From assembly GCA_030425205.1 (NCBI GenBank), contig JAUIAP010000005.1, positions 124,001-188,000 on the forward strand: a DNA stretch of 64,000 nucleotides, written 5' to 3'. This stretch comes from Anaerolineae bacterium. GTDB taxonomy: Bacteria > Chloroflexota > Anaerolineae > Promineifilales > Promineifilaceae. This document shows positions 56,042 through 63,282 of the stretch, piece after piece. The translations under genes and the position numbers were made by a program. Below the pieces are notes generated by a model. The model was not told the origin of the DNA. It searched no databases and saw only the letters and a list, made by a program, of their open reading frames with translations. Positions within the stretch are counted from its first letter, which is position 1; the number at the start of each line of letters is the position of its first letter.

Positions 56042-58168
56042 ATGTCTGAAGCCAGCAAACTCGCCCAAGCCCTCAATGTCCGTACCAACCAAGTGCAGGC
56101 AACCATCTCCCTTTTGGATGATGGCAACACCGTTCCCTTTATCGCTCGTTATCGCAAAGAAGCGACGGGTGGTCTCTCTGATGAGCAGGTCGCCAACGTT
56201 GCGACAGAATTACAAAAGCTGCGCTCGCTCAATGAGCGGCGCGAGACGATTAAAAAGGCGATTGCCGAACAGGGAAAGTTAAGCGACAAGCTGGCGAAGG
56301 TGATAGATTCGGCCGAAACCCTCACCGATCTCAACGACCTCTACGCGCCCTATAAAAAGAAGCGTGAAACACGTGGCTCGAAAGCACGCGCACTCGGTCT
56401 CTTGCCCTTGGCGATTCAAATCCTCAAGCAGCCAGTTGATAGCCGAACATACAATCAGATCGGCGGGGAGTTTATTCGCCCCAAAACCCCAACCTCTGCC
56501 CACGTCTGGCAGGGCGCACGCGATGTCGTAGCTGAAATCCTCAGTGACAACGCCCGCGTTCGTGCAACTTTCCGCCGTCGCGCCCTGCAAAATGGCACCA
56601 TCAGCGTCAGCAAAATTGACGACGCGCAGGATGACCGCGCCACCTATCAACTTTATTACGATTTCAACGTCCCGATTCACACGCTGCGTCCGCATCAAAT
56701 CCTCGCCATCAATCGGGGTGAGCAGGAGAAAATCTTGCGGGTCAAAGTCGAGGTTAACGAACACGATAAGCTGCTGGCAATTCGTCAGGTGGCGCGCGCC
56801 AATCCGAAATCGGTGCTGCATGACGAGCTGGAGCAAGCGTCGGCCGATGCGCTCAAGCGGCTGATTTTGCCGACGATGGAGCGGGATGTGCGCCGAGAGC
56901 TGACGGAATCGGCCGAAACCCACGCCATTGAAGTGTTCGCCAAAAATGTGCGCGACCTGCTCACCCAACCGCCCGTCGCCAATCATACTATTCTCGCCAT
57001 CGATCCCGGCTTCCGCACGGGTTGCAAAGTTGCTGCCATCGATCCGACCGGCAAAGTCCTTGCCACTGGCACCATCTATCCCCATCCCCCACAAAACAAG
57101 CGAGATGACGCGCTCAAACGGCTCATGCTCGCCATCCGTCGCTACGACGTGACCCTGATTGCGATTGGCAACGGAACCGCCTCGCGCGAAACGGAACAAC
57201 TCGTGGCGGAACTCACGCGCAGCTTTGATGAGCTGCAATATCTGATTGTGAACGAGGCGGGCGCAAGCGTCTACAGTGCGAGCCAGCTTGCGCGTCAGGA
57301 GCTCCCCGACATGGATGTGTCGATGCGCGGGGCGGTCAGTATCGGCCGAAGAGTGCAAGACCCCCTTGCCGAACTGGTTAAAATCGATCCAAAGAGCATC
57401 GGGGTTGGCCTCTATCAGCACGATGTCAACCAGAAGCAACTCTCTGAATCACTCGATCAGGTCGTCGAACTCGTCGTCAACCGTGTTGGCGTAGACCTCA
57501 ACACAGCCTCCCCCGCGCTACTCACCTACGTCAGCGGTATTGGTCCCAAACTGGCTGAAAAGATCGTCGCCTTCCGCGAAGAAAAAGGGGCATTTGAAAA
57601 CCGCTCGCGCCTACAAAAAGTGGGCGGGTTGGGGCGCAAAACGTTTGAGCAAGCGGCCGGCTTCCTGCGCGTCCGCGACGGCAATAATCCACTTGATGCA
57701 ACCGCTATCCATCCTGAAAGCTATGCTGCTGCGCGCAAGGTGATGGAAAAAGTGTCGATCAACTTAGATGATAGTGAAGGGGAAAAACGCCAAAAGCTAT
57801 CACAACTGCCCGCGACTAAGACGCTCGCCAAAGAGCTTGGAATCGGTGAACCGACATTGCGCGACATTCTCGATCAAATTGTCCAGCCCGGTCGTGACCC
57901 ACGAGAAGAGCTGGACGCGCCTATCTTGCGCTCCGATGTGCTCAACATGGAAGATCTACAGGTGGGTCAAGTGTTGCAGGGAACCGTTCGCAATGTGGTT
58001 GACTTCGGCGCGTTTATCGACATTGGCGTAAAGCGGGATGGCCTGCTCCACCGCAGTGAACCCCCACGCGGCACAGAACTCGCCGTCGGTCAGCTCGTCA
58101 CCGTTGCCATCAAATCTATCGACAAGACCCGCAACCGCATCTCCCTCGCGTGGGTGCGCGAGTCGTGA
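56042..58168 (+). CDS. tex: Tex family S1 RNA-binding transcription accessory protein
   Basis: 708 residues. N-terminal LDDGNTVPFIARYRKEATGGLSDEQV (seen as VPFIARYRKEATGGL), the YqgF/RuvC-like core TILAIDPGFRTGCKVAAID, then helix-hairpin-helix motifs (NTASPALLTYVSGIGPKLAEKIV in part), and a C-terminal S1 domain (GTVRNVVDFGAFIDIGVKRDGLLH in part). Tex proteins bind nucleic acids and affect transcription and toxin or stress genes in several bacteria. Usual length about 720-780. ATG at 56042 starts the family N-terminus. A 386-residue antisense frame across it is a shadow. Confidence 0.95.
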   Translation: MSEASKLAQALNVRTNQVQATISLLDDGNTVPFIARYRKEATGGLSDEQVANVATELQKLRSLNERRETIKKAIAEQGKLSDKLAKVIDSAETLTDLNDLYAPYKKKRETRGSKARALGLLPLAIQILKQPVDSRTYNQIGGEFIRPKTPTSAHVWQGARDVVAEILSDNARVRATFRRRALQNGTISVSKIDDAQDDRATYQLYYDFNVPIHTLRPHQILAINRGEQEKILRVKVEVNEHDKLLAIRQVARANPKSVLHDELEQASADALKRLILPTMERDVRRELTESAETHAIEVFAKNVRDLLTQPPVANHTILAIDPGFRTGCKVAAIDPTGKVLATGTIYPHPPQNKRDDALKRLMLAIRRYDVTLIAIGNGTASRETEQLVAELTRSFDELQYLIVNEAGASVYSASQLARQELPDMDVSMRGAVSIGRRVQDPLAELVKIDPKSIGVGLYQHDVNQKQLSESLDQVVELVVNRVGVDLNTASPALLTYVSGIGPKLAEKIVAFREEKGAFENRSRLQKVGGLGRKTFEQAAGFLRVRDGNNPLDATAIHPESYAAARKVMEKVSINLDDSEGEKRQKLSQLPATKTLAKELGIGEPTLRDILDQIVQPGRDPREELDAPILRSDVLNMEDLQVGQVLQGTVRNVVDFGAFIDIGVKRDGLLHRSEPPRGTELAVGQLVTVAIKSIDKTRNRISLAWVRES

Positions 58169-58192
58169 AATTGTCTGTGACGGAAAGTCGGC

Positions 58193-58789
58193 TTAATTTT
58201 GTGTTGCGGGTGTTTCAAATCCCGCAACCTCCTCGACTTGAAGCGGTGATTTCCTAAATCCGTTGTAATCTCTTGTGGTAACGGCTTGCCAGCGTGCTTG
58301 AATCGCGGCCTTATCCAACGGCTCCAGCGTCATCAAAATGGCCGCTTCTTTGGTATCTTTGTAGTAATTTTTGCGCCGCCCCACTTCGATAAAGCCCAGT
58401 TTTTCATAGAGACGTTGCGCGGGGAAATTCTTCTCGCGCACTTCAAGCGTGACCAAAAACGCATCCTTTTCACAGGCCTGAACAAGCTGATGAACGAGCA
58501 ACAGTTCTCCCAATCCGTTGCGCTGCCAGTGCGGATGGACGGCGATCATGCTGATGTGCATCTCTCCAACCATCATCCAATGCCCAACATACCCCAAAAT
58601 CCCCCCTGCGACCTGCCCCTTGCAGCTTGCAACTTCCAAAACATGATATTCGGCAAGTTCATTGCGCTTGATCTCCTTCTCATAACCCTGCCGCGTCCAC
58701 GGGGTTGGATAGGCGATGCGCTCAATTTCTAGGATTGCGTCGATGTCGTCGAGCAACATCGGCCGAATTTCAAACGCCTGACGATTCAC
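58193..58789 (-). CDS. rimI: [ribosomal protein S18]-alanine N-acetyltransferase
   Basis: GNAT acetyltransferase, 198 residues: IRPMLLDDIDAILEIERIAYPTPW at the start, acetyl-CoA loop VHPHWQRNGLGELLL, and LEVREKNFPAQRLYEKLGF. RimI acetylates the N-terminus of S18 and is usually encoded with tsaB, as here. The GTG start overlaps the tsaB stop in GTGA. Two oddities: a C-terminal extension of about 40 residues, and an extra stretch VASCKGQVA in the middle, whose DNA (GTTGCAAGCTGCAAGG) is the same heptamer-type repeat found between tsaE and tsaB. Confidence 0.88.
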   Translation of the reverse strand: MNRQAFEIRPMLLDDIDAILEIERIAYPTPWTRQGYEKEIKRNELAEYHVLEVASCKGQVAGGILGYVGHWMMVGEMHISMIAVHPHWQRNGLGELLLVHQLVQACEKDAFLVTLEVREKNFPAQRLYEKLGFIEVGRRKNYYKDTKEAAILMTLEPLDKAAIQARWQAVTTRDYNGFRKSPLQVEEVAGFETPATQN

Positions 58790-59472
58790 GACTTGCTGCT
58801 TGTGATTTTATTGCCCGCTGGATCGCGTAGATAGACAGGAACCAGTGCGGCCGCGTCGTCCACATCCCCTTTGTGATGCCGCACGATAGCGAGTTCGGCG
58901 AGATGGGCCGCGCGGCGTGCGCCTTGAGCGGGGGAGGCGAGCTTGAGATTGCGGTTGGCGTTGCGGATTAGGGAGCGGGCATCGGCCGAAATTTCCCCTG
59001 CAAAGACACTGCCTCTTGGAACCTGCTCGATCAACTCATCCCATTTGTAAATATCGGCTTCCTGCTTCAACTGCCACGCCTTGCGACTGTAGAAATAGTA
59101 AGTCGCTGCACAAATACGCCCACGTCCCGCCTCACAGACGGCAATCAAATGACTGCTCATCTTCCCCGCAGCCTCCGCCACGATGTCGAGGGTGTTGATC
59201 CCGATCAGCTGTGCATTGTGGGCAAGGGCGATTCCCTTGGCAAACCCCAGCCCAACCCGCAGACCCGTATACGAACCCGGCCCAATCGCAACTGCGACCG
59301 CGCGAATTTCCGCTGGATCAACGCTGACTTTGCGCAGCAGATCGGCTAGCGTCGGCGCAAGCTCGATCGTCTGTGTGTTAACTGCATGCCAGCCTAACTC
59401 CGCCCGCAGTTGTGCGCCATCATGTAAGGCGATTCCCGTCCAGCGGGTTGCTGTATCAATTGCTAAAAGCAT
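58786..59472 (-). CDS. tsaB: tRNA threonylcarbamoyladenosine synthesis protein TsaB
   Basis: ASKHA-fold partner of TsaD in making t6A37 in tRNAs that read ANN codons. 228 residues. MLLAIDTATRWTGIALHDG opens the ATPase-like fold, and AVAIGPGSYTGLRVGLGFAKGIA is the diagnostic TsaB motif. I chose the ATG at 59472; the open frame extends to 59526 only through the upstream repeat (VASCKSVACKLQS). tsaD is not in the window. Order tsaE-tsaB-rimI is conserved in many bacteria. Confidence 0.92.
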   Translation of the reverse strand: MLLAIDTATRWTGIALHDGAQLRAELGWHAVNTQTIELAPTLADLLRKVSVDPAEIRAVAVAIGPGSYTGLRVGLGFAKGIALAHNAQLIGINTLDIVAEAAGKMSSHLIAVCEAGRGRICAATYYFYSRKAWQLKQEADIYKWDELIEQVPRGSVFAGEISADARSLIRNANRNLKLASPAQGARRAAHLAELAIVRHHKGDVDDAAALVPVYLRDPAGNKITSSKS

Positions 59473-59473
59473 A

Positions 59474-59526
59474 AAAGGGGTAGATTGCAACTTACAAGCA
59501 ACGGACTTGCAACTTGCAACTTGCAA
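59474..59526. repeat. AACTTGC heptamer tandem repeat between tsaE and tsaB
   Basis: TTGCAACTTACAAGCAACGG then GGACTTGCAACTTGCAACTT: three perfect consecutive ACTTGCA units plus degenerate ones. It spans the whole tsaE-tsaB spacer. Confidence 0.75.
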
Positions 59527-60027
59527 CTATCTGCCAAAGGCACTCACTCGAAACTCTGTCAACAATGCGCGTGATCGCTTGCCTGTCGCCCGAAAGCGCA
59601 TTCCGCGCTTGTATTCTGACACATGCGAAAGTGCGATGATTAGGCGATCTTCTGGCAAGAATGGCATGACAAGATCGGGCCATTCGATCATAATCGCGCC
59701 GTTCGTATCTAAAATATCTTCGATTCCCGTTGTAATAATTTCGGTTGCACCTTGTAAACGGTAAAAGTCGCAATGGTACAAAATGATCCCATCGCTGGCA
59801 CGCGGATATTCGTTGATGAGCGTAAAGGTTGGGCTGGTGATGCGATAGGTAGTTCCCCAGCCGCGCCCGATCCCCCGCGCAAGCGCCGTCTTGCCCGCGC
59901 CTAAGTCGCCATCCAAACAGATGATATCGCGCGGCTCGATCAACTCGCCCAACCGAATGCCTAACCGTTCTGTTTGTTGCGGTGTGCTGCTCATGAAGCT
60001 GACCGCATCGTTGCTCAAAATTGCCAT
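59527..60027 (-). CDS. tsaE: tRNA threonylcarbamoyladenosine synthesis ATPase TsaE
   Basis: P-loop ATPase that recycles the TsaB-TsaD complex. 166 residues. STPQQTERLGIRLGELI is the usual helix, Walker A is GDLGAGKTALARGIGRG (residues 40-56), then ITSPTFTLINEY and YHCDFYRL, the family signature with His/Asp. The C-terminus YKRGMRFRATGKRS is typical. The gene heads the tsaE-tsaB-rimI operon and its promoter fits a leaderless start. Confidence 0.93.
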   Translation of the reverse strand: MAILSNDAVSFMSSTPQQTERLGIRLGELIEPRDIICLDGDLGAGKTALARGIGRGWGTTYRITSPTFTLINEYPRASDGIILYHCDFYRLQGATEIITTGIEDILDTNGAIMIEWPDLVMPFLPEDRLIIALSHVSEYKRGMRFRATGKRSRALLTEFRVSAFGR

Positions 60028-60033
60028 GTGCTG

Positions 60034-60039
60034 GTTATA
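60034..60039 (-). promoter_or_regulatory. -10 element of the tsaE operon (leaderless)
   Basis: Minus strand TATAAC, with TG two bases before it, followed by exactly 6 nt and the ATG. No Shine-Dalgarno. Confidence 0.5.
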
Positions 60040-60158
60040 TCACAGCAGAATGCAAAGGAAAAATTTTATTTATCAATGAGTAGTCATGAATCATTTACGT
60101 CGTTTTGGGTCTGTTTTGATGTGCGAATGCGCGGCTATCGGGCATAATGCGGTTCCCT

Positions 60159-61694
60159 ATGAAGAAGAATCGTACTCGGCAACTCCTGCAATCTTCCGTC
60201 ATCGTCATGATTTTGTATGCCCTCAATAAGGTGACGGGGCTTTATCGCTTTCGGCTGTTTGGCCGCGCCTTTGGCACAACGGGCGAGGCGGATGCGTTCA
60301 CGGCGGCCAATCAGTTGCCCGAACTGTTCTATGTGTTGATTGCGGGTGGCGCACTTGCGGCGGCATTTATCCCCGTTTACACCAAATATCTGCACGACGA
60401 TGACCCAGAAAAGGCACGCACAAGCGCGGATGTCGCAAGTACGACGATGACGCTGGTCTTTTTGGTATTGATCACCGTTTGCGGGTTAGCAGCCATTTTT
60501 TCGCCGCAAATTACGAAATACGTGCTGTTGCCCGATTCGGCCGAAACCACCCAGCTTCTGACCGCCAATCTGATGCGGATCATTCTGCTCAACACCATCT
60601 TGTTCGGCATCAGTGGTGTCATCACCAGTCTGCTCAACGCCCACCAACATTTTATTCTTCCCGCCTCTGCGCCGATCATGCTCGATGTCGGCTATATCTT
60701 GAGCTTTTGGCTATTTGTGCCGACGATGGGAATCTTTGGTGTGGCGTGGGGAACGGTTCTCGGCGCCATTTTGCACATTGGGATTCAGCTGCCCGCCCTG
60801 TTTCGCTACGGAATTCGGCTGCGGCCAAAGCTCGCCTTTCAGCTTGCCGGCGTACGCGAAATCATCTATCTGATGGGGCCGCGCATTGTCATGCTGGGCG
60901 CAATTCAGGCGGCCGATGTCTTTTGGGTGCGCGTTGCCTCACGTCTGCCAGAAGGGCAAGTCAGCGGCTACAACTACGCCTTTACGCTGATGCAACTGCC
61001 CGAAACGCTGTTTGGCACGGCAATCGCCATCGTTATCTTTCCAACGCTCGCTGAACTCTACAATTCAGATCAGTTAGATAAGCTCAAAGAGACCGCGCTG
61101 AGAATTTTGCGCATTATCTGGTTATTGACGATCCCTTCCGCTGCTGGATTGATTCTGCTCGGCCGACCCGCCATCGACTTACTGCTGGGCGGCGGTGCAT
61201 TTGATGCGCGTTCCTCCGCCCTTGTCTACAGTGCGCTGATCTTTCTCTCTGTGCGCGTCATCAGCGAAGCGACCCTCGAAATTGTTGCGCGACTCTTCTA
61301 TGCGCGTCACGACACCTACACGCCGATGCGCGGTTATATCTACTGGCTGATCATCAATGTTGGCGCGATCTATCTCTTTGTCGGCAGGATGGGGGCGGCG
61401 GGGATTGCGCTCGCCTCGACGTTGGCCTTCACATTTCTGTCATCGTGGCTGTTTTGGAAAAATCGTCAGCAGCTTGGCGATATGCAGGAAAGCGAGTTGG
61501 TACGCAGCTTTGCGCGTTCCGCATTGGCAACATTGGGGATGACCATTGCGATTTTGTTTATCGGCCGATTTGAACTCGGCACGCTCCTGTATTTGGGGAT
61601 TGGGGGCGGCGTTGGTGCGCTCGTCTATGCGGCGTTGCGCTGGCTGCTCGGTGGGGAAGAAATCGAAGCGGCGATGAACTTCATACGCCGCTAA
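60159..61694 (+). CDS. murJ: lipid II flippase MurJ
   Basis: Moves the peptidoglycan precursor lipid II across the cytoplasmic membrane. 511 residues with 13-14 hydrophobic helices of the MOP superfamily. Family phrases: GLYRFRLFGRAFGTTGEADAFTAANQLPELFYVLIAGGALAAAFIPVY (seen in parts such as FTAANQLPELFYVLI and GGALAAAFIPVY), FSPQITKYVLL, LLNAHQHFILPA. I chose ATG 60159 over 60147 because CATAAT at 60143 would place the start of transcription past the first ATG. Confidence 0.92.
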   Translation: MKKNRTRQLLQSSVIVMILYALNKVTGLYRFRLFGRAFGTTGEADAFTAANQLPELFYVLIAGGALAAAFIPVYTKYLHDDDPEKARTSADVASTTMTLVFLVLITVCGLAAIFSPQITKYVLLPDSAETTQLLTANLMRIILLNTILFGISGVITSLLNAHQHFILPASAPIMLDVGYILSFWLFVPTMGIFGVAWGTVLGAILHIGIQLPALFRYGIRLRPKLAFQLAGVREIIYLMGPRIVMLGAIQAADVFWVRVASRLPEGQVSGYNYAFTLMQLPETLFGTAIAIVIFPTLAELYNSDQLDKLKETALRILRIIWLLTIPSAAGLILLGRPAIDLLLGGGAFDARSSALVYSALIFLSVRVISEATLEIVARLFYARHDTYTPMRGYIYWLIINVGAIYLFVGRMGAAGIALASTLAFTFLSSWLFWKNRQQLGDMQESELVRSFARSALATLGMTIAILFIGRFELGTLLYLGIGGGVGALVYAALRWLLGGEEIEAAMNFIRR

Positions 61695-61706
61695 TAAGGG
61701 TTTTTG

Positions 61707-62243
61707 CTATCGGCTCACACGCTGAAAACCAGTCGCTGAGAGTACCATTGCGCTGACTTGCGCATCGGCCGAAATCCAGACCAGCATCTCGGCATCTGAA
61801 TTTTCGCTAAAGTTGCGAACGAGCAGAACGACCTCAACCGTTTCATCGGGGAGTAGATCGGTGTAGGGGTTCAAATCTTGCAGGAACCACGTCGGCTCAT
61901 TGGGAAGCGTTTCGGCCGAAAGTTGGCCCAGCGCATCAAAACGCCAAATCTGTGCCAGCATCTCGGCAACGGTGAAATTTGTTTCCCAGCCATCCCACCA
62001 TGCGCCATAGTATGAACCAAAACGCACATCGTCACTCAACAGCGTGCTTTCTAACAGGGCAGCATCATTGGCGTTGAGTGCGGCGGGAAATTGTGCGGCA
62101 ACAGATTCGGCCGAAATAGTCTCTACGACATCGGCCGCGGCAAATCCAATCACTTTTTGCGAAGCAGATTTCTCGCGTGCAAATGCAAACGGTACAACGG
62201 TCGTAATGATTAAAATGAGGATGAGTGTTGAGACTTTTTTCAT
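61707..62243 (-). CDS. secreted protein of unknown function
   Basis: 178 residues. A clear signal peptide MKKVSTLILILIITTVVPFAFA is followed by a small soluble domain. Its middle (AAQFPAALNANDAALLESTLLSDDVRFGSYYGAWWDGWE in part: LNANDAALLES, GAWWDGW) resembles an NTF2/SnoaL-like start, but I would not name a family. No cysteines in the mature part. AAAGGTG precedes the ATG. It converges on murJ with 12 bp between the stops. Confidence 0.65.
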   Translation of the reverse strand: MKKVSTLILILIITTVVPFAFAREKSASQKVIGFAAADVVETISAESVAAQFPAALNANDAALLESTLLSDDVRFGSYYGAWWDGWETNFTVAEMLAQIWRFDALGQLSAETLPNEPTWFLQDLNPYTDLLPDETVEVVLLVRNFSENSDAEMLVWISADAQVSAMVLSATGFQRVSR

Positions 62244-62565
62244 AATAGCACCTTTTTCCTATAGACAGTATACGCAACCGCTTTCTAAACGATTTCAACA
62301 AAAAGATACATTTTTATGTACAGTCGAGGAAATAATCTTTACAAAATCGCAAAACGGTATCAATTGTTCACAACTCAGTAACAAATTAGTCTTGCATTTT
62401 CAGCCTGTCGGCTCGAAAGATGTAATCTCCGCGTAACTTCTATTCAGTATGATTTGTAACAGTCTTAGACTGTCGAAGCTTGACGATTAACCGTTGCACA
62501 TATGGCGGGAAACCTTCGCACACTGGCAGTCTATTCGCGCAATTTGTGGCGCAAGGAGAGTGAAA
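62244..62565. other. 322-bp intergenic region before the selenoprotein gene
   Basis: No gene seen. AT-rich up to about 62400. It contains a perfect palindrome ACAGTCTTAGACTGT (62459-62473) and a TATGAT (about 62446) that could serve as a -10 for the selenoprotein gene. The palindrome would then lie just downstream of the start site and could be an operator. Confidence 0.4.
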
Positions 62566-63201
62566 ATGCGCATCGTGCTGTTAATCGTATTGCTTCTCGC
62601 TATAGGGTGTAACGTTCCTGCGGCTGAAGAAGTTCCCATTGTTAATGAAACTGAGACAATTGCTGTCAACACTTCGCCATCCGGCACGCAAGTCGCCCTT
62701 TCCCCAACCGCTCCAATCGATATTCCGATGCCAACTGCGACCTCTCTCGCAGACACGCTTCCCGTCATCCAAGCTGCCCCCGAAATCGCCAATGAAATTT
62801 GGCTCAACAGCGATCCCATAAAACTTTCTGATCTACGTGGTAAAGTGGTGTTGGTCGAATTTTGGACGTTTGGGTGAATCAACTGCCAACGTGTGGTTCC
62901 ACACGTTAACGATTGGTACGCGCAGTTTGCCGGCGACGATTTTGAAGTGATCGGCGTGCACTATCCAGAATTTGCCTATGAACGCGAGGTCGAAAATGTT
63001 GCGGCGGCGATATTGCGGATGGAGATTAAATATCCCGTCGCTATCGACAACGACCGCAAAACGTGGAGTGCATATCGCCAACGTTACTGGCCGACGCGCT
63101 ATTTGATCGACAAGGATGGCAATATCCGCTACAAGCACATTGGAGAAGGGGCCTATGCTGAGACGGCTCGGTTGATTGCGGCGTTAATTGCGGAAGAGTA
63201 A
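62566..63201 (+). CDS. thioredoxin-fold lipoprotein with in-frame UGA, probable selenoprotein (UxxC)
   Basis: Read through the UGA at 62875-62877 (codon 104) this is one 211-residue protein. AAGGAG lies 7 nt before the ATG. Signal MRIVLLIVLLLAIGC gives a lipoprotein Cys15, then a Pro/Thr-rich linker, then a TlpA/DipZ-like redoxin: [59 protein letters not shown]. In relatives this block reads WT(Y/F)(S/G)CINC, so UGA stands exactly at the first catalytic Cys, giving Sec-Ile-Asn-Cys. The frame is unbroken on both sides, with 97 more codons after the UGA, and a SECIS-like hairpin follows. Alternatives: nonsense mutation, or a sequencing error of TGC/TGT. It would act as an extracytoplasmic thiol/selenol redox protein. 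Confidence 0.82.
62878..62917 (+). promoter_or_regulatory. bacterial SECIS-like stem-loop
   Basis: Starts on the base after the UGA. A lower stem ATCAA/TTGGT (one U-G pair), an internal loop, an upper 8-bp perfect stem AACGTGTG/CACACGTT (62888-62907) and the apical loop GUUC. The loop begins 18 nt after the UGA, the same as in E. coli fdhF, and has G first and U next, as the bacterial SECIS model requires for SelB binding. Confidence 0.7.
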
Positions 63202-63270
63202 ACAGCGCATTCATCCGTCATTTGACATAAGATTCAGCGCAAGATGTGACAAATCGATTGGGTCGCTAGC

Positions 63271-63276
63271 TATAAT
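63271..63276 (+). promoter_or_regulatory. -10 element of the terminal lipoprotein gene (leaderless)
   Basis: A perfect TATAAT, then exactly 6 nt (CTAGCC), then the ATG at 63283, no Shine-Dalgarno. GTGACA lies 19 bp upstream as a weak -35. It is the clearest leaderless promoter in the window. Confidence 0.6.
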
Positions 63277-63282
63277 CTAGCC

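Noticed and set aside
56279..57439. 386-codon leftward open frame
   Set aside because: Lies wholly antisense to tex, whose protein is strongly conserved; composition is that of a shadow frame.
62566..62877. Reading the redoxin gene as two separate ORFs or as a plain pseudogene ending at the TGA
   Set aside because: The downstream frame is the same, continues the same domain without a gap, has no own RBS, and the TGA sits exactly at a catalytic Cys with a SECIS-like hairpin. Pseudogene or read error remains possible but fits less well.
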